This document shows positions 51,064-61,126 of a stretch of 64,000 nt of DNA, in pieces. The stretch comes from Mycolicibacterium sp. CBMA 247 (GTDB lineage Bacteria; Actinomycetota; Actinomycetes; Mycobacteriales; Mycobacteriaceae), in contig NZ_VTGX01000001.1 of assembly GCF_009729095.1 (NCBI RefSeq), positions 310,001-374,000 on the forward strand, in the 5' to 3' direction. Numbering within the stretch: the stretch's first letter is position 1; every line of letters begins with the position of its first letter. Under the pieces are notes generated by a model that was given only the letters and a program-made list of their open reading frames with translations, did no database searches and was not told the origin of the DNA. The translations under genes were made by a program, and so were the position numbers.

Positions 51064-52530
51064 GTGAGTGTGGCACCCGATCCGACCGTCGTCCTGGACA
51101 ACTACTTCGCCCGCGCCCTGCCCGAGATGGCCGTCGCGTGGCAGGCCGAGTCCGCACCCGCGCCACGGTTGCTGGTGCTCAACGAGCCGCTGGCCGCCGA
51201 ACTCGGCCTCGACGCGTCCTGGCTGCGCAGCCCCGACGGGCTGGGCCTGTTGTTGGGCACTGTCGTTCCCGCGGGGGCCACGCCGGTTGCGCAGGCCTAC
51301 TCCGGGCATCAGTTCGGCGGGTTCGTCCCACGCCTGGGTGATGGCCGTGCGCTGTTGCTCGGTGAATTCGCCGGTCCCGATGACGGTCTGCGCGACCTGC
51401 ATCTCAAAGGATCGGGTCGCACCCCGTTCGCCCGGGGCGGCGACGGTCTGGCCGTCGTCGGACCCATGCTGCGCGAGTACATCGTGAGCGAGGCGATGCA
51501 CGCCATGGGCATTCCCACCACCCGGTCACTGGCCGTGGTGGCCACCGGACGTGAAGTCCGGCGCGAGACCCCGCTGCCCGGCGCGGTGCTGGCCCGGGTT
51601 GCCAGCAGCCATCTGCGGGTCGGCAGTTTCCAGTATGCGATCGGGCATGCGCAGGCGGTAGGAGACATCGGGCTACTGCGCCGGCTGGCCGACCACACCA
51701 TCGCACGGCATCATCCTGGCGCGGCCGACGCCGACAACCCCTACCTGGCGCTGTACGAGGCGGTCATCTCGGCTCAGGCCACGCTGCTGGCGCAGTGGAT
51801 GCTGGTCGGATTCGTCCACGGCGTGATGAACACCGACAACATGACCATCTCCGGCGAGACCATCGACTACGGCCCGTGCGCCTTCATGGAAACCTTCGAT
51901 CCCGCAACAGTATTCAGTTCGATCGACCACAGCGGCCGCTATGCGTACGGCAACCAGCCCACGGTGGCCGCCTGGAACCTGGCCCGCTTCGCCGAAACCC
52001 TGCTCCCCCTGCTCGCCGACGACGGTGAGCACGCCGTCGGCCTCGCCACCCAGGCGCTGCACGACTTTGGTCCACAGTTCGACGCGGCCTGGTCGACGGG
52101 GATGCGGGCCAAACTGGGACTGCGGGCCGACGCCGATGACGCCATCGCGAGGGCCGTCATCGACGAACTCCTGGCGCTGCTTCAACTGGGACAACTCGAC
52201 TACACCTCGTCGTGGCGCGAACTGGCCCGGGCGGCCCGCGGCGACAAGAACGGGGCCTTGTCCGGTCAACCCGGGTTCGAGGAGTGGCTGGAACGTTGGC
52301 TGGCGCTGACACCCGACGCCGACGCGATGGACCGGGTGAACCCCGTCTACATTCCGCGCAACCACCTGGTCGAGGACGTGTTGACCGCCGCGACCGCCAG
52401 TGACCTGGCCCCCCTACAGCACCTCATGCACGCCCTTGCGGCGCCCTACGACGAGCGCCCCGGCCTCGAGCGGTATGCCGCACCAGCGCCCGCCGACTTC
52501 GGCGCCTACCGCACATTCTGCGGGACCTGA
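51064..52530 (+). CDS. selO: Protein adenylyltransferase SelO (YdiU)
   Basis: 488-residue pseudokinase-fold AMP transferase, full length. Signatures: [55 protein letters not shown]-type segment (here [15 protein letters not shown]), [20 protein letters not shown] and [17 protein letters not shown]. AMPylates Ser/Thr/Tyr of partner proteins during redox stress. The GTG at 51064 starts it. Compact cluster with DUF2237. Confidence 0.95.
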   Translation: MSVAPDPTVVLDNYFARALPEMAVAWQAESAPAPRLLVLNEPLAAELGLDASWLRSPDGLGLLLGTVVPAGATPVAQAYSGHQFGGFVPRLGDGRALLLGEFAGPDDGLRDLHLKGSGRTPFARGGDGLAVVGPMLREYIVSEAMHAMGIPTTRSLAVVATGREVRRETPLPGAVLARVASSHLRVGSFQYAIGHAQAVGDIGLLRRLADHTIARHHPGAADADNPYLALYEAVISAQATLLAQWMLVGFVHGVMNTDNMTISGETIDYGPCAFMETFDPATVFSSIDHSGRYAYGNQPTVAAWNLARFAETLLPLLADDGEHAVGLATQALHDFGPQFDAAWSTGMRAKLGLRADADDAIARAVIDELLALLQLGQLDYTSSWRELARAARGDKNGALSGQPGFEEWLERWLALTPDADAMDRVNPVYIPRNHLVEDVLTAATASDLAPLQHLMHALAAPYDERPGLERYAAPAPADFGAYRTFCGT

Positions 52531-52581
52531 GCCGGCGGCAACAGCCTGCGACGGTCCGCGTCACCGGCTACCGTTGGACGG

Positions 52582-53286
52582 GTGACGACGATCACCATGG
52601 ACGCCCCGGCCGGTCCGATCGACGCCCTTCTCGACGTTCCCGCCGGGCCAGGACCCTGGCCGGGGGTCGTGATCATCCATGATGTGTTCGGTTACGGCCC
52701 CGACAAAGCGGCGACCTCCGAACGAGTCGCGGCCGCCGGTTACCTCGCCCTCACGCCGAACCTCTACTCCCGCGGTGGCCGGGCCCGGTGCATCGCCCGC
52801 GTATTCCGTGAACTGCTGACGCAGCGCGGCCGGGCGCTCGACGACATCCTGGCCGCGCGCGATCACCTGCGTTCACATCCGCAGTGCACCGGAACCGTCG
52901 GCATCGCGGGGTTCTGCATGGGTGGCCAGTTCGCCCTTGTCCTGGGCCCCAAGGGGTTTGGTGCGACGGCACCGTTCTACGGCACACCGCTGCCGCGTCG
53001 GCTGGACCAGACATTGGACGCCTCGTGCCCGGTCGTGGCCAGCTTCGGCCGCCGCGACCCGATTGGCATCGGCGCGGCGGCCCGGTTGCAGCGCATCGTC
53101 GACGACAAGAACATCCCAGCCGACATCAAGGTCTACCCCGATGCCGGGCACAGCTTCGCCAATCAACTGCCCGGGCAGTCGTTTCTACGGATCACCGGAT
53201 TCGGCTACAACGAGGCCGCCACCGCCGACGCCTGGTCGCGGGTGTTCGCCTTCTTCGACGAGCACCTGGCGGCTAAAGCCAACTGA
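52582..53286 (+). CDS. Dienelactone hydrolase family protein
   Basis: 234-residue alpha/beta hydrolase: nucleophile Cys in GIAGFCMGGQFAL, acid in FGRRDPIG, His in YPDAGHSFANQ, and oxyanion region VVIIHDVFGY. Cleaves dienelactones or related esters. GTG start at 52582. Its 3' end overlaps the convergent M20 peptidase by 14 nt. Confidence 0.9.
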   Translation: MTTITMDAPAGPIDALLDVPAGPGPWPGVVIIHDVFGYGPDKAATSERVAAAGYLALTPNLYSRGGRARCIARVFRELLTQRGRALDDILAARDHLRSHPQCTGTVGIAGFCMGGQFALVLGPKGFGATAPFYGTPLPRRLDQTLDASCPVVASFGRRDPIGIGAAARLQRIVDDKNIPADIKVYPDAGHSFANQLPGQSFLRITGFGYNEAATADAWSRVFAFFDEHLAAKAN

Positions 53287-54526
53287 GCCCGGCCACCACC
53301 AGCGCCTGCGTAGCGGTGTCCAACGTCGGCTGGATCACCGGCGCAAACCCGGGCGAATGATTGACGGGGATGTCGACATTGAGTCGGCCGGCATCGGCAG
53401 CGGTGCGGAACGCCTGCTCATCGATGCCCCCGACGGCCCAATAGGTGTAGGGCGCGCCGAGTGCGTTCGGGATGTCGCTGAAATCCTCGCTGCCGGCCTG
53501 CGCACCCATCGTCACAATCCGGGAACCGAAGAAGTCGGCGAACCCCGAACGCACTCGTTCGGTGACGGACTCGTCGTTGACCGTCAGCGGAAAACTGTCG
53601 AACAACTCGAACTCTGGTTCCCGCGGAGAGCCGGATGCCTGGCACTCTGCGACCACGACCCGTCGGATCGCGTCGAGCACCGCGGTCCGCACCGCCGTGT
53701 CGTACGTGCGCACATTCAGTTCGAGGACAGCGTGATCGCCGATGACGTTGCTCTTCTCGCCACTGTGGATACTGCCGACGGTCAACACCACGACCTCGGT
53801 CGCGGCGACCTCACGCGAGACGATCGTCTGCAGCCGGATCACGATCATCGCCGCCAGCACCACCGGATCGACGGTCGCCTGGGGCATCGATCCGTGACCT
53901 CCGCGCCCGTAGACGGTCATCCGCATGCTGTCCGCCGCCGCCAGCACCGGACCACTATGGACCGCAACACTTCCGGCGGGTGCGGGCATGACGTGCTGGG
54001 CGAACGCAACATCGACCGGACCGGTCAGATCGGCCAGACCACCGTCGACCATCCCGTGTGCGCCGTCGCCGACCTCCTCGGCCGGCTGGAAGAGGGCGAT
54101 CACGGTGCCGCGCCATTGATCCGTTGCACGGGCGAACAATTCGGCCGCTCCCAACAGGGAGGCCACATGGACATCATGCCCACACGCATGCATGACACCT
54201 TCGTGAGAGCTCGCATACGGCAGTCCGGTCGCCTCCGTCACCGGCAAGGCATCCATATCCGCCCGCAACAGCACCCGGGGACCATCGCCGTTGTCCAGCA
54301 CGCCCACCACGCCGGTTCCACCGACACCTTCGTGGACAGTCAACCCGGACTCACGCAGACGCGAGGCGACCAGCCCGGCGGTACGCCGTTCCTGATGCGA
54401 CAGTTCGGGATGCTGATGCAGATCCCGGTACAACGGCTCCTGCCAAGCACGCACCTCAGGCAGGTGCGCCAGCACCGCGTCGGCGCGGCGCCCAACATCG
54501 TCGCGTCCGGTAGTGATGGTTGCCAA
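53273..54526 (-). CDS. M20 family amidohydrolase/peptidase
   Basis: 417 residues of the IAA-amino-acid/hippurate hydrolase type: YRDLHQHPELSHQERRTAGL, LLRADMDALPVTEATGLPYA, HACGHDVHVASLLGAAELFA, LFQPAEEVGDGAHGM, GRGGHGSMPQATVDP and NHSPGFAPVIQPTL. Two-metal hydrolase of N-acyl amino acids. The TTG at 54526 is chosen because the longer frame overlaps the DUF2469 gene, whose stop is at 54547, and GGGGGC lies just before it. Confidence 0.88.
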   Translation of the reverse strand: MATITTGRDDVGRRADAVLAHLPEVRAWQEPLYRDLHQHPELSHQERRTAGLVASRLRESGLTVHEGVGGTGVVGVLDNGDGPRVLLRADMDALPVTEATGLPYASSHEGVMHACGHDVHVASLLGAAELFARATDQWRGTVIALFQPAEEVGDGAHGMVDGGLADLTGPVDVAFAQHVMPAPAGSVAVHSGPVLAAADSMRMTVYGRGGHGSMPQATVDPVVLAAMIVIRLQTIVSREVAATEVVVLTVGSIHSGEKSNVIGDHAVLELNVRTYDTAVRTAVLDAIRRVVVAECQASGSPREPEFELFDSFPLTVNDESVTERVRSGFADFFGSRIVTMGAQAGSEDFSDIPNALGAPYTYWAVGGIDEQAFRTAADAGRLNVDIPVNHSPGFAPVIQPTLDTATQALVVAGLSWL

Positions 54527-54546
54527 CGCGTCGCCCCCGTCCGCAG

Positions 54547-54852
54547 CTACTCCGGCAACCGCAGTTCGGGCTTTTCCACCTCTTCGATGTTCACATCCTT
54601 GAAGGTGATGACCCGCACCTGCTTGACGAACCGGGCCGGACGGTACATGTCCCATACCCAGGCGTCGGCAAGCCTCAACTCGAAATAGACCTCGCCCTCG
54701 GAGTTACGCGGAATCAACTCGACACTGTTGGCCAGGTAGAACCGGCGTTCGGTCTCGACGACGTAGCTGAACTGCCCGACGATGTCCTTGTATTCGCGGT
54801 ACAGCGAGAGCTCCATCTCGGTTTCGTACTTCTCGAGATCCTCGGCGCTCAT
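54547..54852 (-). CDS. DUF2469 family protein (Rv2901c-like)
   Basis: 101 residues, highly conserved across mycobacteria: MSAEDLEKYETEMELSLYRE, YKDIVGQFSYVVETERRFYL, ANSVELIPRN and RPARFVKQVRVITFKDVNIE. Function unknown. It marks the return of the conserved backbone after the accessory block and lies directly downstream of rnhB, as in M. tuberculosis. Confidence 0.95.
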   Translation of the reverse strand: MSAEDLEKYETEMELSLYREYKDIVGQFSYVVETERRFYLANSVELIPRNSEGEVYFELRLADAWVWDMYRPARFVKQVRVITFKDVNIEEVEKPELRLPE

Positions 54853-54902
54853 CTGCTCTGCTGTCCTTCTGGTTGTACTAATGCCCTGTCGACCATCTTT
54901 GC

Positions 54903-55619
54903 CTACGCCATTTCAGCATGCCGCATTGGTGCCATATCGCGTCGCACGTCGGTGATCTCTGCGGCCCGCCGCACGTTCACATACGAGTAGCGGTGCTCCG
55001 AACACGGCCCCAGCTCCGTCAACGCCGCGGAGTGCGCAGCAGTGCTGTAACCCTTGTGTTCGGCGAACCCGTAGCCGGGATGGTGGTGATCCATGTCGAC
55101 CATCAGCCGGTCGCGACTGACCTTGGCCAACACACTGGCCGCCGCGATACAGGCGGCCGCGCCGTCTCCCCCGATCACCGGAAGCGACGGCACCGCCAGG
55201 CCCGGAACCCGGAACCCATCGGACAGAACATATCCGGGCCGTACCGACAACCCCGCCACCGCGCGCCGCATGCCCTCGATATTGGCCACGTGCACCCCGA
55301 GACGGTCCACCTCATCCGACGGGATGAACACCACGTGATAGGCCAGTGCATAGCGGCGAATCAGCGGGAACAGCCGCTCACGCTCCCGCTCACCCAGCTT
55401 CTTGGAATCGTCGAGGGAGGCCAGGCTGTCCATCCGGTTGGGGCCCAGCACGCAGGCCGCGACCACCAGCGGTCCGGCACAGGCTCCGCGGCCCACCTCG
55501 TCTACCCCGGCGACCGGGCCCAAACCGTTGCGATACAGCGCAGATTCCAGGGTGCGTAGACCGGACGACCTCCGGATCACCGTTCGAGGCGGCCACGTCG
55601 CCTTCACCACTGGAGGCAC
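54903..55619 (-). CDS. rnhB: Ribonuclease HII
   Basis: 238 residues. RNase HII removes RNA from RNA-DNA hybrids and single ribonucleotides. Catalytic acids lie in [20 protein letters not shown] (DEVGRG), [14 protein letters not shown], and [20 protein letters not shown]. The GTG at 55619 follows AGGAG 8 nt upstream; other GTGs lie 9 and 12 nt in. Starts 10 nt after the lepB stop. Confidence 0.95.
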   Translation of the reverse strand: MPPVVKATWPPRTVIRRSSGLRTLESALYRNGLGPVAGVDEVGRGACAGPLVVAACVLGPNRMDSLASLDDSKKLGERERERLFPLIRRYALAYHVVFIPSDEVDRLGVHVANIEGMRRAVAGLSVRPGYVLSDGFRVPGLAVPSLPVIGGDGAAACIAAASVLAKVSRDRLMVDMDHHHPGYGFAEHKGYSTAAHSAALTELGPCSEHRYSYVNVRRAAEITDVRRDMAPMRHAEMA

Positions 55620-55629
55620 AGGGCAGCTC

Positions 55630-56463
55630 CTAGGAGTCGGTCTGTGGGTTCATGCCGTTGATACCGCCCCAGCGGGATGGCGGCCAGGCGATGAACCGTG
55701 CCTTTCCGATTACATTCTCCACCGGAACGGTGCCGGCCATCGGATCGCCGGTACACACCAGGCCTTCCCGTGCGTCGGCCGGCAGATTGCCGCAATGCAC
55801 CCGCGAGTCGGCCGAGTGGGTCCGGTTGTCCCCCATCACCCACAGCCGATCCGGCGGGACGGTGACCGGGCCGAACTCAGGGCCCAAGCACGGATAGAGG
55901 TTCGGGTCGGCCATCATCGTGGCCGGATCCAGATACGGCTCGTTCAGACGTTTGCCGTCGACCGTCAGACCGGTATCGGCACGGCACTGCACCGTTTGAC
56001 CGCCCACTGCGATCACCCGCTTGACCAGGTCGTTCTCATCAGGCGGCACGAATCCCACAAATGAGAGGGCATTCTGCACCCAGCGGATGGCGGTGTTGTC
56101 CGAACGGATCGACTTGTAACCGATGTTCCAGGACGGCGGGCCCTTGAAGACCACCACATCGCCGGGCTCCGGCTCGGAGAACCGGTAGGTGAGCTTGTCG
56201 ACCATGATCCGGTCGCCCACGCAGCCGGAACAGCCGTGCAGCGTCGGCTCCATGGATTCCGACGGAATCAGATACGGCCGCGCGATGAACGTCAGCGTCA
56301 CGTAATAGAGCAGCAGCGCGATGGTGGCCAGGATGGCGACCTCGCGCGCTGTGGAGTGCTTGCGCTCGGGCGACTCGTCCGGATTGTCTGCCGCCGGAGG
56401 CTGCGGTTCGGAGTCGAGGCTGCCCTCCGGCAGCGCGTCGGCCGAGTCGGTGGGTCCGGTCAC
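55630..56463 (-). CDS. lepB: Signal peptidase I
   Basis: About 277 residues. One transmembrane helix ([19 protein letters not shown]), catalytic Ser in [15 protein letters not shown], catalytic Lys in [17 protein letters not shown], and box [14 protein letters not shown]. Cleaves Sec signal peptides outside the membrane. The start is uncertain: GTGs at 56472, 56469 and 56463 are all possible; the last best fits the length and N-terminus of Rv2903c. Confidence 0.93.
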   Translation of the reverse strand: MTGPTDSADALPEGSLDSEPQPPAADNPDESPERKHSTAREVAILATIALLLYYVTLTFIARPYLIPSESMEPTLHGCSGCVGDRIMVDKLTYRFSEPEPGDVVVFKGPPSWNIGYKSIRSDNTAIRWVQNALSFVGFVPPDENDLVKRVIAVGGQTVQCRADTGLTVDGKRLNEPYLDPATMMADPNLYPCLGPEFGPVTVPPDRLWVMGDNRTHSADSRVHCGNLPADAREGLVCTGDPMAGTVPVENVIGKARFIAWPPSRWGGINGMNPQTDS

Positions 56464-56530
56464 AGGCACCACAGTAGCGAGCGTCGTGACCGGTCCCGCG
56501 ACGAGAGCTTCGTCAGACGGAGCAGCGCGC

Positions 56531-56872
56531 TCAGCGCTTTTCCTTGATCTTCGCCTTCTTGCCACGCAGTTCGCGCAGGTAGTAGAGCTTGGCGCGACGC
56601 ACGTCACCGCGGGTCACGACATCGATGTGATCGATGTTGGGCGAATGCACCGGGAAGGTCCGCTCGACGCCGACGCCGTAGCTCTCCTTCCGCACGGTGA
56701 AGGTCTCGCGGATGCCGCCGCCCTGGCGACGGATCACGACGCCCTTGAAGACCTGGATGCGCTCCTTGGAGCCCTCGATCACCTTCACGTGCACGTTGAC
56801 GGTGTCGCCGGGGCTGAAGGTCGGGATGTCGTCGCGCAGCGACGCCTGATCGACGAAGTCCAGCGTGTTCAT
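56531..56872 (-). CDS. rplS: 50S ribosomal protein L19
   Basis: 113 residues: [72 protein letters not shown] and the basic end [19 protein letters not shown]. Sits at the 30S-50S interface. Full length. Transcribed with lepB-rnhB-DUF2469 from a promoter near 57009. Confidence 0.98.
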   Translation of the reverse strand: MNTLDFVDQASLRDDIPTFSPGDTVNVHVKVIEGSKERIQVFKGVVIRRQGGGIRETFTVRKESYGVGVERTFPVHSPNIDHIDVVTRGDVRRAKLYYLRELRGKKAKIKEKR

Positions 56873-57194
56873 CGGTGACACTTCCTTGTTGTTCGCGGCT
56901 CCGACCGGGCGCGCTCACGTCGCGCAGCCGAAGCTATTTTCGGGTGAATCGGGGTGTATCTCGCAGCGAACGCGGGCAAGCCGGCCCAGTCCTGCGCAGA
57001 CAACTGCTCAATTGTGCCAGACGGGTCCCCATACCGTGAAATCCGGCGAGTCGCCCCGCCCATCTGCGTGACTCCGGCAGCTTACTCCGAGCCCGGCTAA
57101 CTACACGTCCGACCCGGCGAACCGTTACGCTTCAGCCACCGATGCGCCGGTCCTGCAGAGCCCATCGGATTCCACTGACGGTTCAAGGAGGACC
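56873..57194. promoter_or_regulatory. Intergenic region before rplS and the lppW-like gene
   Basis: 322 nt. Apart from the rplS promoter core at 57009-57021 no gene or repeat was seen. GGAGG lies about 5 nt before the lppW-like ATG. Confidence 0.4.
57009..57021 (-). promoter_or_regulatory. rplS promoter core, TCTGGCACAATTG
   Basis: On the minus strand this 13-mer gives an extended -10 (TGG before CACAAT), with TTCACG 18 nt upstream as a possible -35. The identical 13-mer occurs upstream of rpsP (60232-60244) at almost the same distance from the start codon, about 135 nt, implying a shared promoter type and long leader. Confidence 0.6.
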
Positions 57195-58151
57195 ATGCGA
57201 CGGCGGCCGTCGAAGCTGATGATGGCGAGCTCAGCCAGTGTGGCGGCAATGGTCGCCATGGCTGTCGTGACAGTTGGCTGCGAAGCCCGGGTGTACGGCA
57301 CTCCCCCGACCCGGCCAGGCGCGCCTCAGCTGACCCTGGTCGTACCCCAGGGCAGCATGGCGCCACTGCCCGATGCTCCGCCCAGCGAACCCACCGCCAC
57401 CTTCAAGGGGCTCGAAGACCGCGCTGAGCAGGCCACCGCGGACGCGGCCGATGCCGGCGCCGAGATCACCCTGCTGCTCCTCGACCGCAACACCGGCCAG
57501 CTGGTCTCCAACGGAAACCGGACGACCATCGCGATCGCCTCCGTGTCCAAGTTGTTCATCGCCGATGATCTGCTGCTGCAGGAGGCCAAGGGCGAGACGG
57601 TCCTCACCCCCGACGACCGCGAAATGCTCGATGTGATGCTGCGGTCCTCTGACGACAGCGCCGCCGAGGTGTTCTGGAACCGCGGCGGCGGCAGCGCGAT
57701 CATCAACCGGGTCGCGGCCCGTTACGGCTTGGGCTCGACCCAGCCACCGAGCAACGGACGGTGGTGGAACACCATCAGCACCGCTGCCGATCTGGTGCGC
57801 TACTACGACATGTTGATGAACGGTAGCGGTGGGCTTCCCGCCGAACAGGCCAACGTCATCCTGTCCAACCTGGCCCAGTCCACCCCGAACGCGATCGACG
57901 GCACGCAGCCCAGCGGCGTCTATCCGCAGCGGTTCGGCATCCCCGAGGGTCTTTTCGGCGAATCGGTCGCCGTCAAGCAGGGCTGGATGTGCTGCATCGG
58001 TTCGGATTGGATGCACCTGTCGACCGGCGTGATCGGTTCCGACCGTCGCTTCATCATGGTGATCGGCTCGCTGCAGCCCGCCGATGCCGCGGGCGCACGC
58101 GACACCATCACCGACGCGGTCAAGACGATGTTCCCCGGCGGCCGGGTCTAG
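57195..58151 (+). CDS. lppW: Beta-lactamase-fold lipoprotein (LppW-like)
   Basis: 318 residues. Lipoprotein signal ending in AVVTVGC, then a class A beta-lactamase/transpeptidase-like domain: SxxK in IASVSKLFIADD, SDDSAAEVFWNRGG in the SDN position, and KQGWMCC in the KTG position (Thr replaced by Gln). The altered third motif suggests no true beta-lactamase activity. Syntenic with Rv2905 (lppW). Monocistronic between rplS and trmD. Confidence 0.88.
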   Translation: MRRRPSKLMMASSASVAAMVAMAVVTVGCEARVYGTPPTRPGAPQLTLVVPQGSMAPLPDAPPSEPTATFKGLEDRAEQATADAADAGAEITLLLLDRNTGQLVSNGNRTTIAIASVSKLFIADDLLLQEAKGETVLTPDDREMLDVMLRSSDDSAAEVFWNRGGGSAIINRVAARYGLGSTQPPSNGRWWNTISTAADLVRYYDMLMNGSGGLPAEQANVILSNLAQSTPNAIDGTQPSGVYPQRFGIPEGLFGESVAVKQGWMCCIGSDWMHLSTGVIGSDRRFIMVIGSLQPADAAGARDTITDAVKTMFPGGRV

Positions 58152-58165
58152 CCGGACCCAGTAGG

Positions 58166-58843
58166 TCAGTTCAGCAGGTCTGGCCTGCGCTCGCGGGTGC
58201 GCTGCAGCGACTGCTCCCGTCGCCACGCCGCAACCTTGGCGTGATCTCCCGACAGCAGTACATCGGGCACCTCGAGCCCACGCCAATTCTGCGGACGGGT
58301 GTAGCTGGGCCCCTCGAGCAAGCCATCGGAGTGCGAATCCTGTTGGTGCGATGCGGGATTGCCCAACACGTCGGGCATCAACCGGACCACCGCCTCGATC
58401 ATGACCAATGCCGCCGACTCGCCGCCGTTCAGGACGTAGTCGCCGATGGAAACCTCTTCGACCCTCATCCGCCGGGCCGCGTCATCGGCCACCCGCTGGT
58501 CGATCCCCTCGTACCGTCCACAGGCGAACACCAGGTGCGACTCCGCGCTCCAGCGCTCGGCCACCACCTGGGTGAACGGCCGCCCCGCCGGGGTGGGGAC
58601 GATCAGAAGAGTTTCCTCAGAACAGATTTCGTCGAGCGCCTCACCCCACACAGGCGCTTTCATGACCATTCCCGGACCGCCCCCGTACGGTGAGTCATCC
58701 ACCGACCGGTGCACGTCGTGGGTCCAGTTCCGCAGGTCGTGAACGGCCACCGAGAGAATTCCGGCGCCAATCGCCTTGCCCGGCAACGACTGCCGAATCG
58801 GATCCAGATAGGCCGGGAAGATGGTGACGACATCAATGTGCAC
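58166..58843 (-). CDS. trmD: tRNA (guanine-N1)-methyltransferase
   Basis: 225-residue SPOUT enzyme that methylates G37 of tRNAs to prevent frameshifting. [80 protein letters not shown] (trefoil knot and SAM site) and [22 protein letters not shown] start at 58843, 13 nt after the rimM stop. Part of rpsP-khpA-rimM-trmD. Confidence 0.96.
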   Translation of the reverse strand: MHIDVVTIFPAYLDPIRQSLPGKAIGAGILSVAVHDLRNWTHDVHRSVDDSPYGGGPGMVMKAPVWGEALDEICSEETLLIVPTPAGRPFTQVVAERWSAESHLVFACGRYEGIDQRVADDAARRMRVEEVSIGDYVLNGGESAALVMIEAVVRLMPDVLGNPASHQQDSHSDGLLEGPSYTRPQNWRGLEVPDVLLSGDHAKVAAWRREQSLQRTRERRPDLLN

Positions 58844-58856
58844 GGCTACGCACCCT

Positions 58857-59375
58857 CTACAGATCCAGTAGACCGTCGGGGGGCTCGATGACGACAGTTC
58901 CGGTGTCCCGGGACACGGAGGTGACGATGGCGCTGACGAACGGCACCAGCACTTCACGGCCATCGGCATCGGCCTTGACCGACAACAGTTCTCCCGCAGC
59001 GGTGTGCAGTACCTCGGTGACCGCGCCGAGCGGTGTTCCGTCGGCGGTGACCACCCGCAAGCCTTCGAGTTCGTGGTCGTAGAACTCGTCGGGATCATCG
59101 ATCGCCGGCAGATCGGCGGTGTCCACGATGAACAATGTGCCGCGCAACTCGTCGGCCGCATTGCGGTCGGCGACTCCGGCCAGGCGGATCAGCAGCCGGC
59201 CGGCGTGCTCACGCACGGAGTCGACGGAGAAGGTGCGTTCGGCACCCCCCTTGGCGCGGCCCCGAAGGGCCACGCCAGGGATGAATCGGGCATCCGGGTC
59301 GTCGGTACGGACATCGACGACAACCTCACCGGAAATGCCGTGGGCCTTGACGACCCGCCCGACAACCAGGTCCAT
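58857..59375 (-). CDS. rimM: 16S rRNA processing protein RimM
   Basis: 172 residues: N-terminal beta-barrel [26 protein letters not shown]-type loop, [20 protein letters not shown], and C-terminal PRC-barrel [40 protein letters not shown]. Binds S19 and aids 30S head maturation. ATG at 59375, 10 nt after the KH gene. Confidence 0.95.
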   Translation of the reverse strand: MDLVVGRVVKAHGISGEVVVDVRTDDPDARFIPGVALRGRAKGGAERTFSVDSVREHAGRLLIRLAGVADRNAADELRGTLFIVDTADLPAIDDPDEFYDHELEGLRVVTADGTPLGAVTEVLHTAAGELLSVKADADGREVLVPFVSAIVTSVSRDTGTVVIEPPDGLLDL

Positions 59376-59385
59376 GGATGCGACG

Positions 59386-59628
59386 CTACTGGTCGGTGTC
59401 CACCACGTCGACGCGGATACCGCGCCCGCCGATGCCCGCGACCAACGTGCGCAGAGCAGTGGCGGTGCGGCCGCCGCGGCCGATGACCTTGCCCAGGTCA
59501 TCGGGGTGCACGTGCACCTCGACGGTCCGCCCGCGGCGGCTGGTGACCATGTCGACGCGGACGTCGTCGGGGTTGTCCACAATCCCGCGGACCAGGTGCT
59601 CGACGGCGTCGACCACGACAGAACTCAC
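59386..59628 (-). CDS. khpA: KH-domain RNA-binding protein (KhpA type)
   Basis: 80-residue single KH domain with the GxxG loop in [20 protein letters not shown]. Conserved between rpsP and rimM in actinobacteria (Rv2908c). Binds RNA, probably with KhpB/Jag. GTG start at 59628, 8 nt after the rpsP stop. Confidence 0.94.
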   Translation of the reverse strand: MSSVVVDAVEHLVRGIVDNPDDVRVDMVTSRRGRTVEVHVHPDDLGKVIGRGGRTATALRTLVAGIGGRGIRVDVVDTDQ

Positions 59629-59636
59629 TGCGATGC

Positions 59637-60104
59637 TCAGCTCTCGCTTGCGGCGTCGTCAGCAGCGGCCTCAGCGGCCGGCGCCTCAGCCTCGGCAGCA
59701 GCCTCGTCCTTCTTGGGGGCCTTCTTCTTCTTGGGGGTGACGGCCGCGGCGCCGGTGCCGCTCTCAACCTCGGCCAGCGCCGCGTTGAACAGGTCCAGCT
59801 TGGACGGCTTGGGCTCCTTGACCTTCAGCGTGCCCTCGGCACCCGGCAGGCCCTTGAACTTCTGCCAGTCACCGGTGATCTTCAGCAGGGCCAGCACCGG
59901 CTCGGTGGGCTGGGCGCCGACACCCAGCCAGTACTGCGCGCGCTCCGAATCGATCTCGATCAGGCTCGGCTCTTCCTTGGGGTGGTAGCGGCCGATGACC
60001 TCGATGGAGCGGCCTTCGCGGCGGGTGCGCGCGTCGGCGACGGCGATGCGGTACTGGGGGTTGCGGATCTTGCCAAGCCGGGTGAGCTTGATCTTGACAG
60101 CCAT
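59637..60104 (-). CDS. rpsP: 30S ribosomal protein S16
   Basis: 155 residues: [80 protein letters not shown], then a mycobacterial Ala/Glu/Lys-rich tail of about 60 residues not found in E. coli S16. First gene of the operon to trmD. ATG at 60104. Confidence 0.98.
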   Translation of the reverse strand: MAVKIKLTRLGKIRNPQYRIAVADARTRREGRSIEVIGRYHPKEEPSLIEIDSERAQYWLGVGAQPTEPVLALLKITGDWQKFKGLPGAEGTLKVKEPKPSKLDLFNAALAEVESGTGAAAVTPKKKKAPKKDEAAAEAEAPAAEAAADDAASES

Positions 60105-60385
60105 GGTTAAGCACTTCTCCTCTGTGTCACGCTGCAATTCAGCGATGCGGGCGGAATTGCCCGATCCGGTTTTGCCTTACGTGTGTGACCGCCGCGCAGC
60201 GCATTGAACGAGTCGCACGGCAGACAGCCGCCAATTGTGCCAGAGCAGGCGGTAGCGGCCCAAATTGCCGCCGGAACCGTCGGCGAAGACGGACGAGGTG
60301 ACCGCGGCTAACCGGATTTTGGCGCGCCCCGGCGGTCGTTCATGCGGTTAGGGTGCTGATCAACACGGCTTTTGGAGGAGTTTTC
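60105..60385. promoter_or_regulatory. Leader/promoter region of rpsP
   Basis: About 280 nt. It contains the promoter core at 60232-60244 (minus TCTGGCACAATTG, with TTGGGC 18 nt upstream) and a leader of roughly 120 nt. No gene was seen here. Confidence 0.45.
60232..60244 (-). promoter_or_regulatory. rpsP promoter core, TCTGGCACAATTG
   Basis: Identical to the 13-mer upstream of rplS. Extended -10 CACAAT preceded by TGG; TTGGGC as -35 with an 18-nt spacer. It lies about 128 nt before the rpsP ATG. Confidence 0.6.
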
Positions 60386-60629
60386 GTGACATTCCCACCC
60401 GGACCGCAGGACCCATGGTCGTCAGCGCCACCTCGGCAGCATTGACGCCGAGCTTCCTGGGACCGCGGAGCGGCCGAACGCGGAGATCACCGATGTGAAA
60501 GTCGACGGTGACAGGGCCACCGTCACCATCACAGCAGCAGGGCAAACTGGCACGTCCTATTTCCGCAAGGAGGACGGCGATTGGAAAATTTGCATAACCG
60601 ATGATCCGAAGCTGGCTTCACTGCGCTGA
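60386..60629 (+). pseudogene. Internally deleted gene for a small mycobacterial membrane/lipoprotein-like protein
   Basis: GGAGGAG precedes a GTG that begins MTFPPGPQDPWSSAPPRQH and then stops at 60443. A second frame ending at 60627 encodes AEITDVKVDGDRATVTITAA, SYFRKEDGDWKIC and DPKLASLR. Start and end both resemble the ends of PPGPQDP-type mycobacterial membrane proteins with a C-terminal NTF2-like domain, but the middle (including any membrane helix) is missing. Best read as a relic of a deletion with a frame change. Confidence 0.65.
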
Positions 60630-60674
60630 TACGACCTCACCGAGACCAGCGGAACACCGGCCGCAACCCGGCGC

Positions 60675-61109
60675 CTACACCACTTTGTCGAAGCACTTGG
60701 TCTCGACGCGCCTGCTCATCCGCCAGCCCTCGGCGGTCCGGACGAACTCGTCCTCGTACCAGAGCCCGCAGAACAGCACCTGCTGCTCCAGCCCCGGCAG
60801 CACCATCGGGTTGAAACAGATGGTGCGCGAGGAGGCCGTATCCCCCGTGATGCGCACATCGAAGTTGCCGAGCATGTGCGCGTAGGCCGGGAAATTCGGC
60901 AGCACCTCCGCCAACCAGGCCTTGACCTCCGGATAGTTGCCGTCGATGCCGCCCATGGCCCGGTAGTCGATGTAGGCATCGGCGGTGAAAACCGCGTCAA
61001 GGTCGTCGAACAGTCGCCGGTCTATCGCCGTGGAGTAGTCGATCAACAGTTGTTGGATCTCCAAGCGATCTGAAATCTCAGCCAGGCTCAACATCTCTTG
61101 ATTCAACAC
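60675..61109 (-). CDS. SnoaL/NTF2-like protein
   Basis: 144 residues: EISDRLEIQQLLIDYSTAID, RRLFDDLDAVFTADAYIDYR, YPEVKAWLAEVLPNF and WRMSRRVETKCF. Cone-fold family including steroid isomerase-like and dehydratase proteins. Starts with GTG 61109 or ATG 61094. Divergent from the D,D-carboxypeptidase gene only 17 nt away, so the two promoters must overlap. Function unknown. Confidence 0.8.
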   Translation of the reverse strand: MLNQEMLSLAEISDRLEIQQLLIDYSTAIDRRLFDDLDAVFTADAYIDYRAMGGIDGNYPEVKAWLAEVLPNFPAYAHMLGNFDVRITGDTASSRTICFNPMVLPGLEQQVLFCGLWYEDEFVRTAEGWRMSRRVETKCFDKVV

Positions 61110-61126
61110 GATTAGGCTGGCCGGTC

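Noticed and set aside
52922-54688. 588-codon rightward ORF
   Set aside because: Antisense shadow of the M20 peptidase, crossing from the dienelactone hydrolase in the wrong frame.
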